Source of the DNA: an uncultured Clostridia bacterium
Lineage (GTDB): Bacteria; Bacillota; Clostridia; TANB77; CAG-508
Length of the DNA: 33,500 nt
Assembly: GCA_949280815.1 (NCBI GenBank)
Contig: CASDJM010000018.1
Location: forward strand, 1-33,500
Direction: 5' to 3'
Below the pieces are notes generated by a model. It had not been told where the DNA came from, made no database searches, and saw only the letters and a list, made by a program, of their open reading frames with translations. This document shows, piece by piece, positions 15,082 through 23,878 of this stretch. The translations under genes and the position numbers were made by a program. Within the stretch, counting starts at the first letter, position 1. Every line of letters starts with the position of its first letter.

Positions 15082-16260
15082 CTATAAATTTATAATTTCA
15101 ATCTTATCTCTATATATAATTCCAGCTATATCATCAGATACTACAATATTTGTAATCTCTTGATTAGCAATATAACGTTTTACTAGCCATCCCTCTGTGT
15201 TAATAAATTCTATTTCTGTTCCTAAATTCAAAGCAATAATATTACCATACGTAAAAATTTCCTTAGTAACAGCATTTACTGTGTATTCCTTTGTAGCTTT
15301 ACTTTCTGTATTTATGATATTAATAATAGAATCTGCTGTAAACAAACCTGAAGATTTCTCCTCTACTCCAATCACATGATTTGTTAATTCTATCGATTGG
15401 AAAATCATCTTTTTATTTTCATGAGTCATTAGCATAGTATCTTGATTATTTTCTATTATATGAATGCCATCTGTATACATACATACTAATTTATCTTTAT
15501 TTTGATACTCTATGTTAGTAATTAACTTATCAGATTGCCCCTGATAGGTATTCTCTAACGAATTAGTTGGATCTGAACTTGCTTTTTCGATTGAAACTAC
15601 TTTTATATTAGATTGTATAATCGTTCCTGATGTATCTACTTCTGCAATCGCTAAATATTTATTGTCATTAGAAATAGTCACATCTGCTGTTCTAGTAGAA
15701 GACAAATACGTTTTAAACATTTCCTTTCCTTCTGGATTATACATGGCAATCACTGTTTTATAACTAGTATCTGTTATCACTACTGCTACATATCCATTTT
15801 TATTAACATGCACTTGTGAAATATTCCCTTCTACTTGTGCTTCCCATGTTATATCTTTATCAGTAATTAAATATATCTTTTTCCCTCTCTGCTCAGCCAT
15901 AACTAAAAATCTATTAGCAGAATCAAAAATTGGGTTAGACACTTCTACTTCCAAAGTTTTTTCTTCATTTCCTGTGTTACCATAAATACTAAATTTGTTT
16001 TTATTTAAAATTCCTATATACTTATTAAAAGCATGTATATTTGCCTCTTGACCTTCTGGTAATTCTATTGTAGTCACATTATCTTGCACTACTTCTTTTT
16101 GAAAAATATTCTTATCAATCCATTCTCTAGCCGTTTTGTCATTACTATAAACTATGATAAGAGAAAGAATGACAACTACTATCATAACTACCACAAATAT
16201 AGTCGCAATTTTCTTTTTATTTATTTTTTTCTGTGTTGGCTCTTTCCAATAATCCTTCAT
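15082..16260 (-). CDS. DUF5711 family membrane-anchored protein
   Basis: A 392-aa protein from the ATG at 16260-16258, which follows AAGGAGG; the frame is open to 16323 but that part contains no initiation signal. One N-terminal membrane helix (IATIFVVVMIVVVILSLIIV, about 18-37) is followed by an extracytoplasmic domain of repeated beta-blade-like segments (NKYIGILNKNKFSIYG, NRFLVMAEQRGKKIYLITD, NGYVAVVITD). This suggests a beta-propeller, in line with DUF5711. Function unknown; it is co-transcribed with the CvpA gene. The family name is from recollection of similar clostridial proteins. Confidence 0.65.
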   Translation of the reverse strand: MKDYWKEPTQKKINKKKIATIFVVVMIVVVILSLIIVYSNDKTAREWIDKNIFQKEVVQDNVTTIELPEGQEANIHAFNKYIGILNKNKFSIYGNTGNEEKTLEVEVSNPIFDSANRFLVMAEQRGKKIYLITDKDITWEAQVEGNISQVHVNKNGYVAVVITDTSYKTVIAMYNPEGKEMFKTYLSSTRTADVTISNDNKYLAIAEVDTSGTIIQSNIKVVSIEKASSDPTNSLENTYQGQSDKLITNIEYQNKDKLVCMYTDGIHIIENNQDTMLMTHENKKMIFQSIELTNHVIGVEEKSSGLFTADSIINIINTESKATKEYTVNAVTKEIFTYGNIIALNLGTEIEFINTEGWLVKRYIANQEITNIVVSDDIAGIIYRDKIEIINL

Positions 16261-16321
16261 GGCTGTCCTCCTTGTCTTTTGTTCCTTTATTCTACTATAA
16301 CTACAAAGAAAAAGCAAGCAC

Positions 16322-16359
16322 AAAAAAACTCACATTCTTTTTATGATTGTGAGTTTTTT
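16322..16359. terminator. Bidirectional terminator
   Basis: AAAACTCACA (16325-16334) and TGTGAGTTTT (16348-16357) with T-rich or A-rich flanks on both sides. It lies 17 bases beyond the stop of the gene at 16377-17831. Confidence 0.75.
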
Positions 16360-16376
16360 GAGATAGAAATATTTTA

Positions 16377-17831
16377 TCAAGCAATTCTTTCTCCTTCGCC
16401 TGATTCCTCTCTTTTAAATGTTGCTGGTTCTATTACTTTACCTTCTGGCTGACTATGTTGCTTATTAGCTCCCATTGTACTCTTTTGCAATTTCTCTTTA
16501 AATGGTAAATTTTCTCTATATTTATTTATAAGAGAACCATACTCTTGTTGAATATATTTTTCTTCTACTCTAGCCACTAATAATAGATAATTCTTTGTTT
16601 CTGTATCATCTGGATCTTTAAAGTCAGTATTGGCAACAAAATCCCTTAATGTTCTTGCATTATGAGCATCATTTTTATAAGATAACTGACCTAAACTACC
16701 ATTTCTTGCATGTAAAAATGATAAAATTTCTGTTTTATGTTTTATGTCAGGATAATTTTCATTGATTTCTTTTATTAGTTTTACATCATTATCTTTAGAG
16801 TTTTTGATATATTCCTCCACATCCATGCCCTTCATATAGCCCATAATATTCTCTAATAATTCAGGTGAAAATCCTCCTGGTATATTTTCTATTTCTTCTG
16901 GTATATAAGCTATCTTTTTTAAACTGTCTTTCATCACGTCCTTATTTCCTTTGCTTTTTATAATCATAGCTTCTCCAACTGTTCTATATAATTGTCTTAA
17001 AACTCTGTCCTTTTCAAGTTTTAAATAACAAGAAAATAATCCTCCATTTTCATTTATTGGATTTTTTTTCATATTTTGTGCGATTTTCACTACTGTTGCT
17101 TCATCCAAATTTTCTCCCTTCATCATACTTTGAAAATTTGCAGCCACAATTGAATCTTCTGGATTATTTTCTTCTTGTTCCATCATACAGGATAATAAAA
17201 CTTCCTTATTCCTAGGAATCGTAGTGTCATCAGCAGTTTGAATCGATGCTAATATCTTTAAACGTTCATCTATAACTTTACCATATCGACTTAATTCTTC
17301 TGGTGAAAGTTTAGTAACATTAATATCCCTTGGCAATCCTCTTAATTGTGCATAACCAAATTTCTCAGCTCCATATTGTTCAATATTGTTCCAAATATCT
17401 TCTGACAAATGTAATTGTTGATATTTGTCTTCCATAGCTCTTAATTTTTCTATTGTGGAGTTTTTAGCTTCAGTAAATTCACGACGACTTTTACATTTTG
17501 GTAATGGTTCGAATATCTTTGTTAGTTCATCTTTTGCTTCTTTTAATGACATTCTTTTTTTATATTTTAATTTAACAGCTTCTTCGTCTTCTGATTTGTC
17601 TAAATCACTCGTAATGGTTCCTATTGAAATTATTTCTTCTCCTATATTCATTTTTACATCATATTCTATTCCATTGTTTTCATTGGTACTTGAATATATT
17701 CTAATATCTACCTTGTTATCTGGTTCTGTAGATTCATTTTCTGTATCTTGTCCATATTCTCTTGCTGGTGCTGGTAAACCCAAATTTTTCTTTTTTCTAA
17801 AAATATTACTAACTTTATCAAAAAGTCCCAT
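16377..17831 (-). CDS. Hypothetical protein, 484 aa, soluble
   Basis: I recognise no family. The N-terminus (MGLFDKVSNIFRKKKNLGLP) looks like a short amphipathic basic segment and is followed by an acidic linker. The rest is charged and mostly helical (KSRREFTEAKNSTIEKLRAM, DRVLRQLYRTVGEAMIIKSK), with no membrane segment and no obvious catalytic motif. AGGAG precedes the ATG. It is alone between the tRNA genes and a bidirectional terminator. An inverted repeat upstream (17883-17917) may serve in its regulation. It has no in-frame CGG and its base composition is like its neighbours. Confidence 0.75.
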   Translation of the reverse strand: MGLFDKVSNIFRKKKNLGLPAPAREYGQDTENESTEPDNKVDIRIYSSTNENNGIEYDVKMNIGEEIISIGTITSDLDKSEDEEAVKLKYKKRMSLKEAKDELTKIFEPLPKCKSRREFTEAKNSTIEKLRAMEDKYQQLHLSEDIWNNIEQYGAEKFGYAQLRGLPRDINVTKLSPEELSRYGKVIDERLKILASIQTADDTTIPRNKEVLLSCMMEQEENNPEDSIVAANFQSMMKGENLDEATVVKIAQNMKKNPINENGGLFSCYLKLEKDRVLRQLYRTVGEAMIIKSKGNKDVMKDSLKKIAYIPEEIENIPGGFSPELLENIMGYMKGMDVEEYIKNSKDNDVKLIKEINENYPDIKHKTEILSFLHARNGSLGQLSYKNDAHNARTLRDFVANTDFKDPDDTETKNYLLLVARVEEKYIQQEYGSLINKYRENLPFKEKLQKSTMGANKQHSQPEGKVIEPATFKREESGEGERIA

Positions 17832-17882
17832 AAAATCATCTCCTAGTATATCTAAACTACCTCTTTTTTATTATAACATAAA

Positions 17883-17917
17883 AATAGTAACAAAAATATG
17901 TTATTTTCGTTACTATT
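17883..17917. repeat. Inverted repeat upstream of the 484-aa gene
   Basis: AATAGTAAC at 17883-17891 and GTTACTATT at 17909-17917, perfect 9-bp arms with a 17-base spacer. It lies 52-86 bases upstream of the start, so it may be an operator or part of the leader. Confidence 0.35.
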
Positions 17918-18062
17918 GTTTTACATTTTTATTACATTGTAATAAATAATATAATAGTTGGATTAGTGATAATAATATATAAAATATTACACACCTTGAA
18001 TTTTTTAAATGTATACTAAGATTTAACATTTTATCAAAAGAACAAGAGTTTTGTATTTCTTT

Positions 18063-18136
18063 TGGAGGCGACACCCGGATTCGAACCGGGGATCAGAGTT
18101 TTGCAGACTCGTGCCTTACCACTTGGCTATATCGCC
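18063..18136 (-). tRNA. tRNA-Cys (GCA)
   Basis: 74 nt with encoded CCA. Acceptor stem GGCGATA/TGTCGCC, anticodon loop CTGCAAA, T-arm CCCGGTTCGAATCCGGG. It follows tRNA-Gly by 42 bases on the same strand. Confidence 0.93.
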
Positions 18137-18178
18137 AAAAACTCACAAAACTCATTGTTCTCTGATGATAAAACAGTT

Positions 18179-18254
18179 TGGAGCGGGAAACGGGGTTCAA
18201 ACCCGCGACCTCTGCCTTGGCAAGGCAGCACTCTATCAACTGAGCTATTCCCGC
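18179..18254 (-). tRNA. tRNA-Gly (GCC)
   Basis: 76 nt with encoded CCA. Acceptor stem GCGGGAA/TTCCCGC, and a 7-base anticodon loop TTGCCAA between CTGCC and GGCAG. The loop is of normal size, so this is not an obvious four-base-reading tRNA. It should decode GGT and GGC. First gene of a two-tRNA transcript. Confidence 0.93.
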
Positions 18255-18310
18255 ATCTCCTTATAAAATATATTCACATTTAGTATATTTTATTCCTAAA
18301 TGCATTTATA

Positions 18311-18339
18311 ATAATAACAAATTTATATCTAATTGTCAA
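18311..18339 (-). promoter_or_regulatory. Promoter of the tRNA-Gly/tRNA-Cys transcript
   Basis: TTGACA, 17 bases, TATTAT on the minus strand, 56 bases upstream of tRNA-Gly. Confidence 0.7.
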
Positions 18340-18402
18340 GAAAATATTGCAATCGTTTAAAATTTAGGTTATAACTCAGGTTAAAAATGTTTTTTAGCTT
18401 AA

Positions 18403-18450
18403 AAGTTTATATATTTTTTATAAAGTTACAAATAAAAAATATATAAACTT
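18403..18450 (-). terminator. 19-bp perfect AT-rich inverted repeat after topA
   Basis: Arms 18403-18421 and 18432-18450 are perfectly complementary over 19 bp with a 10-base loop. On the minus strand the stem lies 41 bases after the topA stop and before the tRNA promoter. The stem carries its own T-runs, so termination is plausible. Confidence 0.5.
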
Positions 18451-18490
18451 CTATTAATAATACCAAATAAACTAAAATTATAACCATTCA

Positions 18491-20585
18491 TTACTTTTTC
18501 TTCTTAGTTGTCTTTTTAGCAGTAGTTTTAGCCGTTTTCTTTGCTGTCTTATTTGTTTTTTTTGTAGTCTCTTTTTTTATCTCTTCTGCTTCCTCTGGAT
18601 TCCACTTCTCTCCTTCTTTTGGTTTATTCCAAGAAATATAATCACAAGAAGCAGGATTATTTTCACAAATATAATAATTCCTTTTTCTCTTTGTCTTTCT
18701 CACTTGTACAGTAGCTCCACACTTTGGACATGGCACATCAATCGTCTCTATAATTGGCTTTGCATTCTTACATTCTGGATAGCCTGGACATGCCAAGAAC
18801 TTTCCATATCTACCAAATTTATACACCATCATTCTTCCACATTTTTCACATTGTACATCTGATACTTCATCAACTAATTCTACATGTTCTAATTCTTTTT
18901 CAACTTTTTCTATTTCCTTTTCAAAGGGTCCATAAAATTCTCGAATTGATTTTTTCCACTCTTCTTTTCCGATTTGCAATTTCGTCAAACTCATTTTCCA
19001 TTTTAGCAGTAAATTCTACATTAATAACATCTGTAAAGTTTTCTGTTAGTAATTTATTAACAATCCTTCCTAATTCTGTAGGTGACAATTGTTTTTGAAT
19101 TTTTTCGATATATCTTCTTTCTAAAATTGTCGTAATCGTTGGTGAATACGTACTTGGTCTACCAATTTCCTTTTCCTCCAATGCCTTAACAAGACTAGCC
19201 TCTGTATATCTTGGTGGCGGTTCTGTAAAACTTTGTTTTGGATTTAATTTTTTCAATTTTAACTCTTGTTTTTCTTTTAATTCTGGCAACATGCCCTCTT
19301 CTTCTTGTTCCTTTTGGTCTGTTCCTTCTACATATAGTGTCATAAATCCTTTAAACTTAATCATTTGTCCATTTGCTTTAAAAGTATATCCATTTGCATC
19401 AATTGAAACCGCCATAGTGTTATAGATTGCCGCTGACATTTGACTTGCCATAAATCGATTATAAATTAATTTATATAATTTATATTGATCCTTTGTTAGG
19501 TAATCTTTAATACTGTCAGGCTCTAAATCTGCATAAGTAGGTCTAATACCCTCATGTGCATCTTGTGCTTCTTTACTAGTTTTATAATATCTATTTTCAT
19601 AATATTTTTCACCATAAGTTGATACGATATGACTTTTAGCAGCAGCTCTTGCTTCTTCTGAAATTCTAGTAGAGTCTGTTCTCATGTAAGTAATTAAACC
19701 AACAGAACCTTTTTCTGGCATTTTCACACCTTCATATAATCCTTGTGCAACAGACATCGTTTTCTTCAAAGTAAATCCCAATTTTCTAGAAGCTTCTTGT
19801 TGCATCGTACTAGTTGTAAATGGTGGAGCTGGATTTCTTTTCTTTTCACCCTTTTTTACCTCATTTACAATATATTTAGCTTGTTTCAAGTCTTTTAAAA
19901 CTTTATTTATTTCTTCTTCTGAATGAATTTCTTGTTTCTTACCATCTTTTCCATAAAATCTTGCTTCAAATTCTTTTTTACTTTCTGTTTCCTGTAGGTT
20001 AGCATATAAATTCCAGTATTCTTCTGGTACAAAATTTTCAATTTCTTCCTCTCTGTCTACAATTAACTTAACAGCAACCGACTGAACACGTCCTGCGGAC
20101 AATCCTCTTTTTACCTTTTTCCATAATACTGGACTCATTTTATATCCTACAATTCGATCTAAAACTCTTCTTGCTTGTTGTGCATCTACTAAATTAATGT
20201 CAATATCTCTTGGTTCTTTAATTGCCTTTTGCACAGCACCTTTTGTAATTTCATTAAAAGTTACTCTGGTTATTTTATTTTCTTCCTCTTTTAAAATCGT
20301 AGCTAAATGCCAAGCAATTGCTTCTCCCTCACGATCAGGGTCAGTAGCTATATATATTTTTTTAGCTTTTTTTGCATCTTGTTTTAGAGATTTGATTAAA
20401 TCTCCCTTTCCTCTAATATTAATATATTCTGGCTCAAAATCATGTTCTATGTCAATTCCCATTTTTGATTTTGGTAAATCTCTAATATGTCCCATAGATG
20501 CTACTACTTTTGTACTTCCCCCTAGAAATTTCTTTATTGTATTGGCTTTTGCTGGCGATTCTACTATTACTAATTTATCAGCCAT
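18491..20585 (-). CDS. topA: DNA topoisomerase I, +1 frameshift at CGG
   Basis: Type IA topoisomerase that relaxes negative supercoils. The Toprim domain is at the N-terminus (LVIVESPAKANTIKKFLG, then IATDPDREGEAIAWHLA). The catalytic tyrosine is in GLITYMRTDSTRIS (about 315-328), and RVQSVAVKLIVDRE is also conserved. The zero frame reads FTAKMENEFDEIAN, codon 539 CGG (18971-18969), then runs to a stop 15 codons later. Skipping the C gives EIAN-GKEEWKKSIREFYGPF and the full C-terminus: zinc-ribbon modules (CEKCGRMMVYKFGRYGKFLA, CPKCGATV) and a lysine-rich tail. The length is 2095 nt, one base over 697 codons plus stop. An essential family, so a plain null is unlikely. ATG at 20585 after AAGGAGG. 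Confidence 0.93.
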
Positions 20586-20667
20586 GTAATCCTCCTTATA
20601 TTTTGCTTACTACTGTATTCTAGTCCAATTTCCCATAATTTGCAAGCCCCTTTTTCAAAAATCTTTC

Positions 20668-20991
20668 TTATAATAATATAATTTTTTTCGTAAAATCGTT
20701 CAGAATATCTTCTACTGTAATTGGTGTTACTACATTTTCTTTTAATATCTTTAAAATTCTCTCTATTGTTTTTTCATCATTTGATACATATGGTATTTTC
20801 TTATTTTCTACTTTTACATCATCCTTTTTATATTCTGTTTTCACTACATAAATACCAAACTTAGCTTTTTCTTGTTTAACCATTTCATCCTCATTAATTA
20901 TTTTATAATAATCCAGTTTAATTGGATAATAAATCCCAGCCTCATTTAGTACTTCCTTTTCAATAAATGTACTACTAAAATAAGTCCTCAT
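20668..20991 (-). CDS. DUF6514-like small protein
   Basis: A 107-aa cytoplasmic protein with no membrane segment. The pattern FIEKEVLNEAGIYYPIKLDY, KKIPYVSNDEKTIERILKIL and VTPITVEDILNDF resembles the DUF6514 family of Clostridia, whose function is unknown. ATG at 20991 after AAGGGGAT. Its own promoter lies at 21023-21051. It is upstream of topA, 82 bp away. Confidence 0.65.
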   Translation of the reverse strand: MRTYFSSTFIEKEVLNEAGIYYPIKLDYYKIINEDEMVKQEKAKFGIYVVKTEYKKDDVKVENKKIPYVSNDEKTIERILKILKENVVTPITVEDILNDFTKKIILL

Positions 20992-21022
20992 TTTTATCCC
21001 CTTTCTTCACGCCCGCTTTTCT

Positions 21023-21051
21023 ATAATACTACGTCTTAGAATGGTTTTCAA
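21023..21051 (-). promoter_or_regulatory. Sigma-A promoter of the DUF6514-like gene
   Basis: TTGAAA, 17 bases, TATTAT on the minus strand, 32 bases before the ATG. Confidence 0.65.
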
Positions 21052-21113
21052 GGACTTTTCATCGCAAATTCTGTCATATTTCTACTCATTTTTACATGAT
21101 TTACTATTTATTT

Positions 21114-21998
21114 TTATTTTTCGTCTTTTTCCGCTATTACTTGTGTTTTTAATACCACAAAAAGTTCAGCCATGGTTGTTGCATTATATGGATTCACATA
21201 TAAGATACTCAATATACCAAATGTTAAAACTGATAAGAAATTCCATCCAAAAAAAGACAAGTCCAAAATAAATGTTTCCCACTTATTTCCCTTCATCATT
21301 TGTTTTGAAAGTTCAAATGCCTCTTTTCTTTTTATAGTGGGATTTTCTGCTAGAATATAAGGTATCATTCTATATTCATATGTTTTTATAATACCTCCTA
21401 CTATTGTCAAATACCAAAGTGCTGTATAAATATTTCTTAAAAACATAATAATAGCTATATTAAACCAATAATCCTTTTGAAATATCTCTTTTATAATTCC
21501 AACTCTTGCATTACTATCTTTTCTTACCGCTAAAAAGTACTTCTTTCCTCCCACAATCAATGGATCTGCCACTAACACTGTAAAAGCAACAGCAATCACT
21601 GCACCAATGCAAAGCAATATTCCCAACTTTGTTTGTTGAACATAAAAAAAAGTAATCGCATCCCATATTTTAAAAATATATTTCTGTGACTTTAAAGCAC
21701 TATTCAAATTGTCCTCAACTGTTTCAAATACTTTAATTTGTGTTTCATTTAATACATCTTTTATCTTTTCTTCACTAAAAAACGTTTTTATTTCCTCATC
21801 TTGAATTCCTATTTTATCGATTTCATGATGAAAAATATAATTCGGATCCATTGAATCCTCTGATTGCCATACACCTAAAATAGAAGTACCAAATTCTCCT
21901 GTTAATAAAGCAATTAAAAAACACACCACAACAATTGTCCAATAATTTTTATAGACAACTTTTTTAGCCTTATTTTTTAACTCTTTTCTTTCCCACAT
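21114..21998 (-). CDS. Multi-pass membrane protein, DUF975-like
   Basis: A 294-aa protein. The N-terminus KNKAKKVVYKNYWTIVVVCF is typical of DUF975 membrane proteins. Hydrophobic segments lie at about 20-37, 128-150, 188-215 and 245-275, and a polar extracytoplasmic stretch falls between the first two. A cytoplasmic segment before the last helix (IPYILAENPTIKRKEAFELS, then KQMMKG) is also common in that family. It starts 35 nt after the polymerase gene and is probably co-transcribed with it. No function can be given. Confidence 0.65.
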   Translation of the reverse strand: MWERKELKNKAKKVVYKNYWTIVVVCFLIALLTGEFGTSILGVWQSEDSMDPNYIFHHEIDKIGIQDEEIKTFFSEEKIKDVLNETQIKVFETVEDNLNSALKSQKYIFKIWDAITFFYVQQTKLGILLCIGAVIAVAFTVLVADPLIVGGKKYFLAVRKDSNARVGIIKEIFQKDYWFNIAIIMFLRNIYTALWYLTIVGGIIKTYEYRMIPYILAENPTIKRKEAFELSKQMMKGNKWETFILDLSFFGWNFLSVLTFGILSILYVNPYNATTMAELFVVLKTQVIAEKDEK

Positions 21999-22032
21999 GG
22001 CTTTTCTCCTAAACTTTTTTTATTATTATAAA

Positions 22033-23244
22033 CTAAATATCTTTCAATTTCAAGATATTACCTACATTCATTTTTCCTGCTCTTGTAATAGAGTGATAGC
22101 CATATTTTTTCTTTAACTCATCAATAGCATTATCTAATTTTTTTTGTTTCTCATTTTCTTCCCCTTCAAATAATGATAATTGTTGTTCTTTCTTCTCAAT
22201 TAAATTGTCAACTCTAACGCCTACTAATCGAATTGGATTTTCCTTTTGATACATTTGTTCTAACAATTGTTTTGCTTTCTGATAAATCTCTTTTGTACTC
22301 GCTGTTGCTATTATTAACTTTCCCTGATGAGAAAAATCTTGAAATTCCTTTGTTCGTAACTGCACACTCACTGTATTAGCCAATAAATCATATTTTCTTA
22401 AACGAAAGGTCACTTCTTCTGTTAAAGCTAATACTATTTCCTGCAATTTTTTAATATCTGAAATATTTTGCGGTAATGTTACAGAATTTCCTATCCCTTT
22501 TGGATTTTCCTTTTCATATTTAACTTCTGAAGCATCAATTCCATTAGCATATTCCCAAATCATAACACCATGTTTGCCAAATTTCTTTTCTAACAATGTT
22601 TTGTCTGCTCTTGCTAAATCTCCAATTGTTTTAATTTGCAAATTATATAGCTTTGGTACTGTCTTTTTACCCAACATAAATAAATCCGAAATTGGTAATG
22701 TCCACATCTTTTCTGGTATTTCTTCTGCATATAAAGTATGTATCTTATCTGGCTTGGTAAAATCAGATGCCATTTTAGCTAATAATTTATTGTTGGCAAC
22801 TCCTATATTTACTGTGAAACCTAATTCTTCTTTTACTCTTTTACTGATTTCTTTTGCTTTATTCAATAAAGTATCTTTCATAAGATAATTCGTTAGCTCT
22901 AAAAAACATTCATCAATACTAAATCTTTCTATTTTATCAGTATATTCTAGCAACAAGTGATATAAAGCATCTGAATATTTCCTATAAATTTTAAAATCAG
23001 ATTGAAAAATTTCTAAATTTGGACACATCAACCTCGCTTGATAAATGGTTTGTGCCGTTTTAATTCCAAATTCTTTTGCTTTCATACTTTTTGCTAATAC
23101 AATTCCTGACCTTTTTGATTCATCCCCTCCTATAATGGCTGGTATTTCTCTAATATCAACTTTACTGCCTTGTTTTAACATATCTACTGCTGTCCAACTT
23201 AAAAAAGCATTGTTAACATCTATATGTAATATTTGTTTTTCCAT
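22033..23244 (-). CDS. Y-family DNA polymerase (DinB/UmuC type)
   Basis: A 403-aa translesion polymerase. The palm begins at the N-terminus with ILHIDVNNAFLSW (first metal-binding Asp). SIDECFLEL (about 103-111) supplies the second acidic pair, and YRKYSDAL lies between. Little-finger elements follow (IGNSVTLPQNISD, LRKYDLLANTVSVQLR, RLVGVRVDNL). The frame is open back to 23298, but a perfect promoter (23260-23288) lies in that stretch and the family starts at HID, so the ATG at 23244-23242 is chosen. Only a weak GGTGAT precedes it, consistent with low translation. I saw no LexA/DinR box at the promoter. Confidence 0.88.
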   Translation of the reverse strand: MEKQILHIDVNNAFLSWTAVDMLKQGSKVDIREIPAIIGGDESKRSGIVLAKSMKAKEFGIKTAQTIYQARLMCPNLEIFQSDFKIYRKYSDALYHLLLEYTDKIERFSIDECFLELTNYLMKDTLLNKAKEISKRVKEELGFTVNIGVANNKLLAKMASDFTKPDKIHTLYAEEIPEKMWTLPISDLFMLGKKTVPKLYNLQIKTIGDLARADKTLLEKKFGKHGVMIWEYANGIDASEVKYEKENPKGIGNSVTLPQNISDIKKLQEIVLALTEEVTFRLRKYDLLANTVSVQLRTKEFQDFSHQGKLIIATASTKEIYQKAKQLLEQMYQKENPIRLVGVRVDNLIEKKEQQLSLFEGEENEKQKKLDNAIDELKKKYGYHSITRAGKMNVGNILKLKDI

Positions 23245-23259
23245 AATATCACCAGCTTT

Positions 23260-23288
23260 ATTATAGAATTTCTGTTTGCTCTTGTCAA
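23260..23288 (-). promoter_or_regulatory. Consensus sigma-A promoter of the polymerase gene
   Basis: TTGACA, 17 bases, TATAAT on the minus strand, only 15 bases upstream of the ATG. The 5' leader must therefore be about 8-10 nt. Confidence 0.75.
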
Positions 23289-23468
23289 GTGTTTTCACTT
23301 TTCTTTAAAACAAGAAATTAAAAAATGAACCCTCCTTGGGGGAATTCTAATAAGGACAAAATTGCTCTTATAGGATTCTTCCTTATTTTATTGTATTAGA
23401 TAGTTGAAGAATGATATAAATTATTTAGTCAAATTTGTAGTGAAAATCAATTTATAGAGGTTTTAACT

Positions 23469-23831
23469 ATGATAGAAATAACTTATCACAAAGAAGGAGA
23501 TTATTTTATTCCTGACTTATATTTGGAGAAAGAAGATTACGAAGAAGATTATATTATTGGAAAATATGGTCATTTAAGATTGGAATATTTGAAAAATCAT
23601 AAAAGGTCTGAATACACAATAATGTTTATGAATATGACTTTGAGAAAACATATCGTAGAAACTGACAAACAAGCTAAGGAAAGACTTGACATACTTATGA
23701 AACAAATGCTAGAAAAAAATTCCATTGATGAAAACTTGAAAAATACTGACCCTTTAAAATGGACTGGGCTTATGAATAATTATAAGCATTCAGTTGAAGA
23801 AATAATATATAAAGAATTAATTTATGTATAA
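23469..23831 (+). CDS. tnpV: TnpV family transposon protein
   Basis: A 120-aa protein. The family pattern is plain: ITYHKEGDYFIPDL, IIGKYGHLRLEYLKNHKRSE, then DPLKWTGLMNNYKHSVEEII. TnpV is carried by Tn4451-type and related elements; its role is not established. The ATG at 23469 follows AGAGG. It is the leftmost element gene, read toward a probable ncRNA. Confidence 0.85.
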   Translation: MIEITYHKEGDYFIPDLYLEKEDYEEDYIIGKYGHLRLEYLKNHKRSEYTIMFMNMTLRKHIVETDKQAKERLDILMKQMLEKNSIDENLKNTDPLKWTGLMNNYKHSVEEIIYKELIYV

Positions 23832-23841
23832 TTTCGAAAAA

Positions 23842-23871
23842 TTTTTGAAAAATTATATACTTTTTCAAAAA
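23842..23871 (+). terminator. Inverted repeat after tnpV
   Basis: TTTTTGAAAAA (23842-23852) and TTTTTCAAAAA (23861-23871), perfect 11-bp arms with an 8-base loop, 11 bases after the tnpV stop. A weak terminator, or part of the next promoter region. Confidence 0.45.
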
Positions 23872-23878
23872 AATAGTG

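Noticed and set aside
18051-18283. Two overlapping plus-strand reading frames of 71 and 73 codons
   Set aside because: They are the antisense of tRNA-Cys and tRNA-Gly, a well-known false ORF pattern.
2104-18971. CGG sites as ordinary pseudogene mutations
   Set aside because: One is in an essential family (topA), all are single-base gains, and all share the same codon. Independent decay would not do this. Systematic sequence error remains possible and is stated in the findings.
23245-23298. N-terminal extension of the polymerase
   Set aside because: A perfect TTGACA-N17-TATAAT promoter lies within it, and the family begins at the HID motif just after the ATG at 23244.
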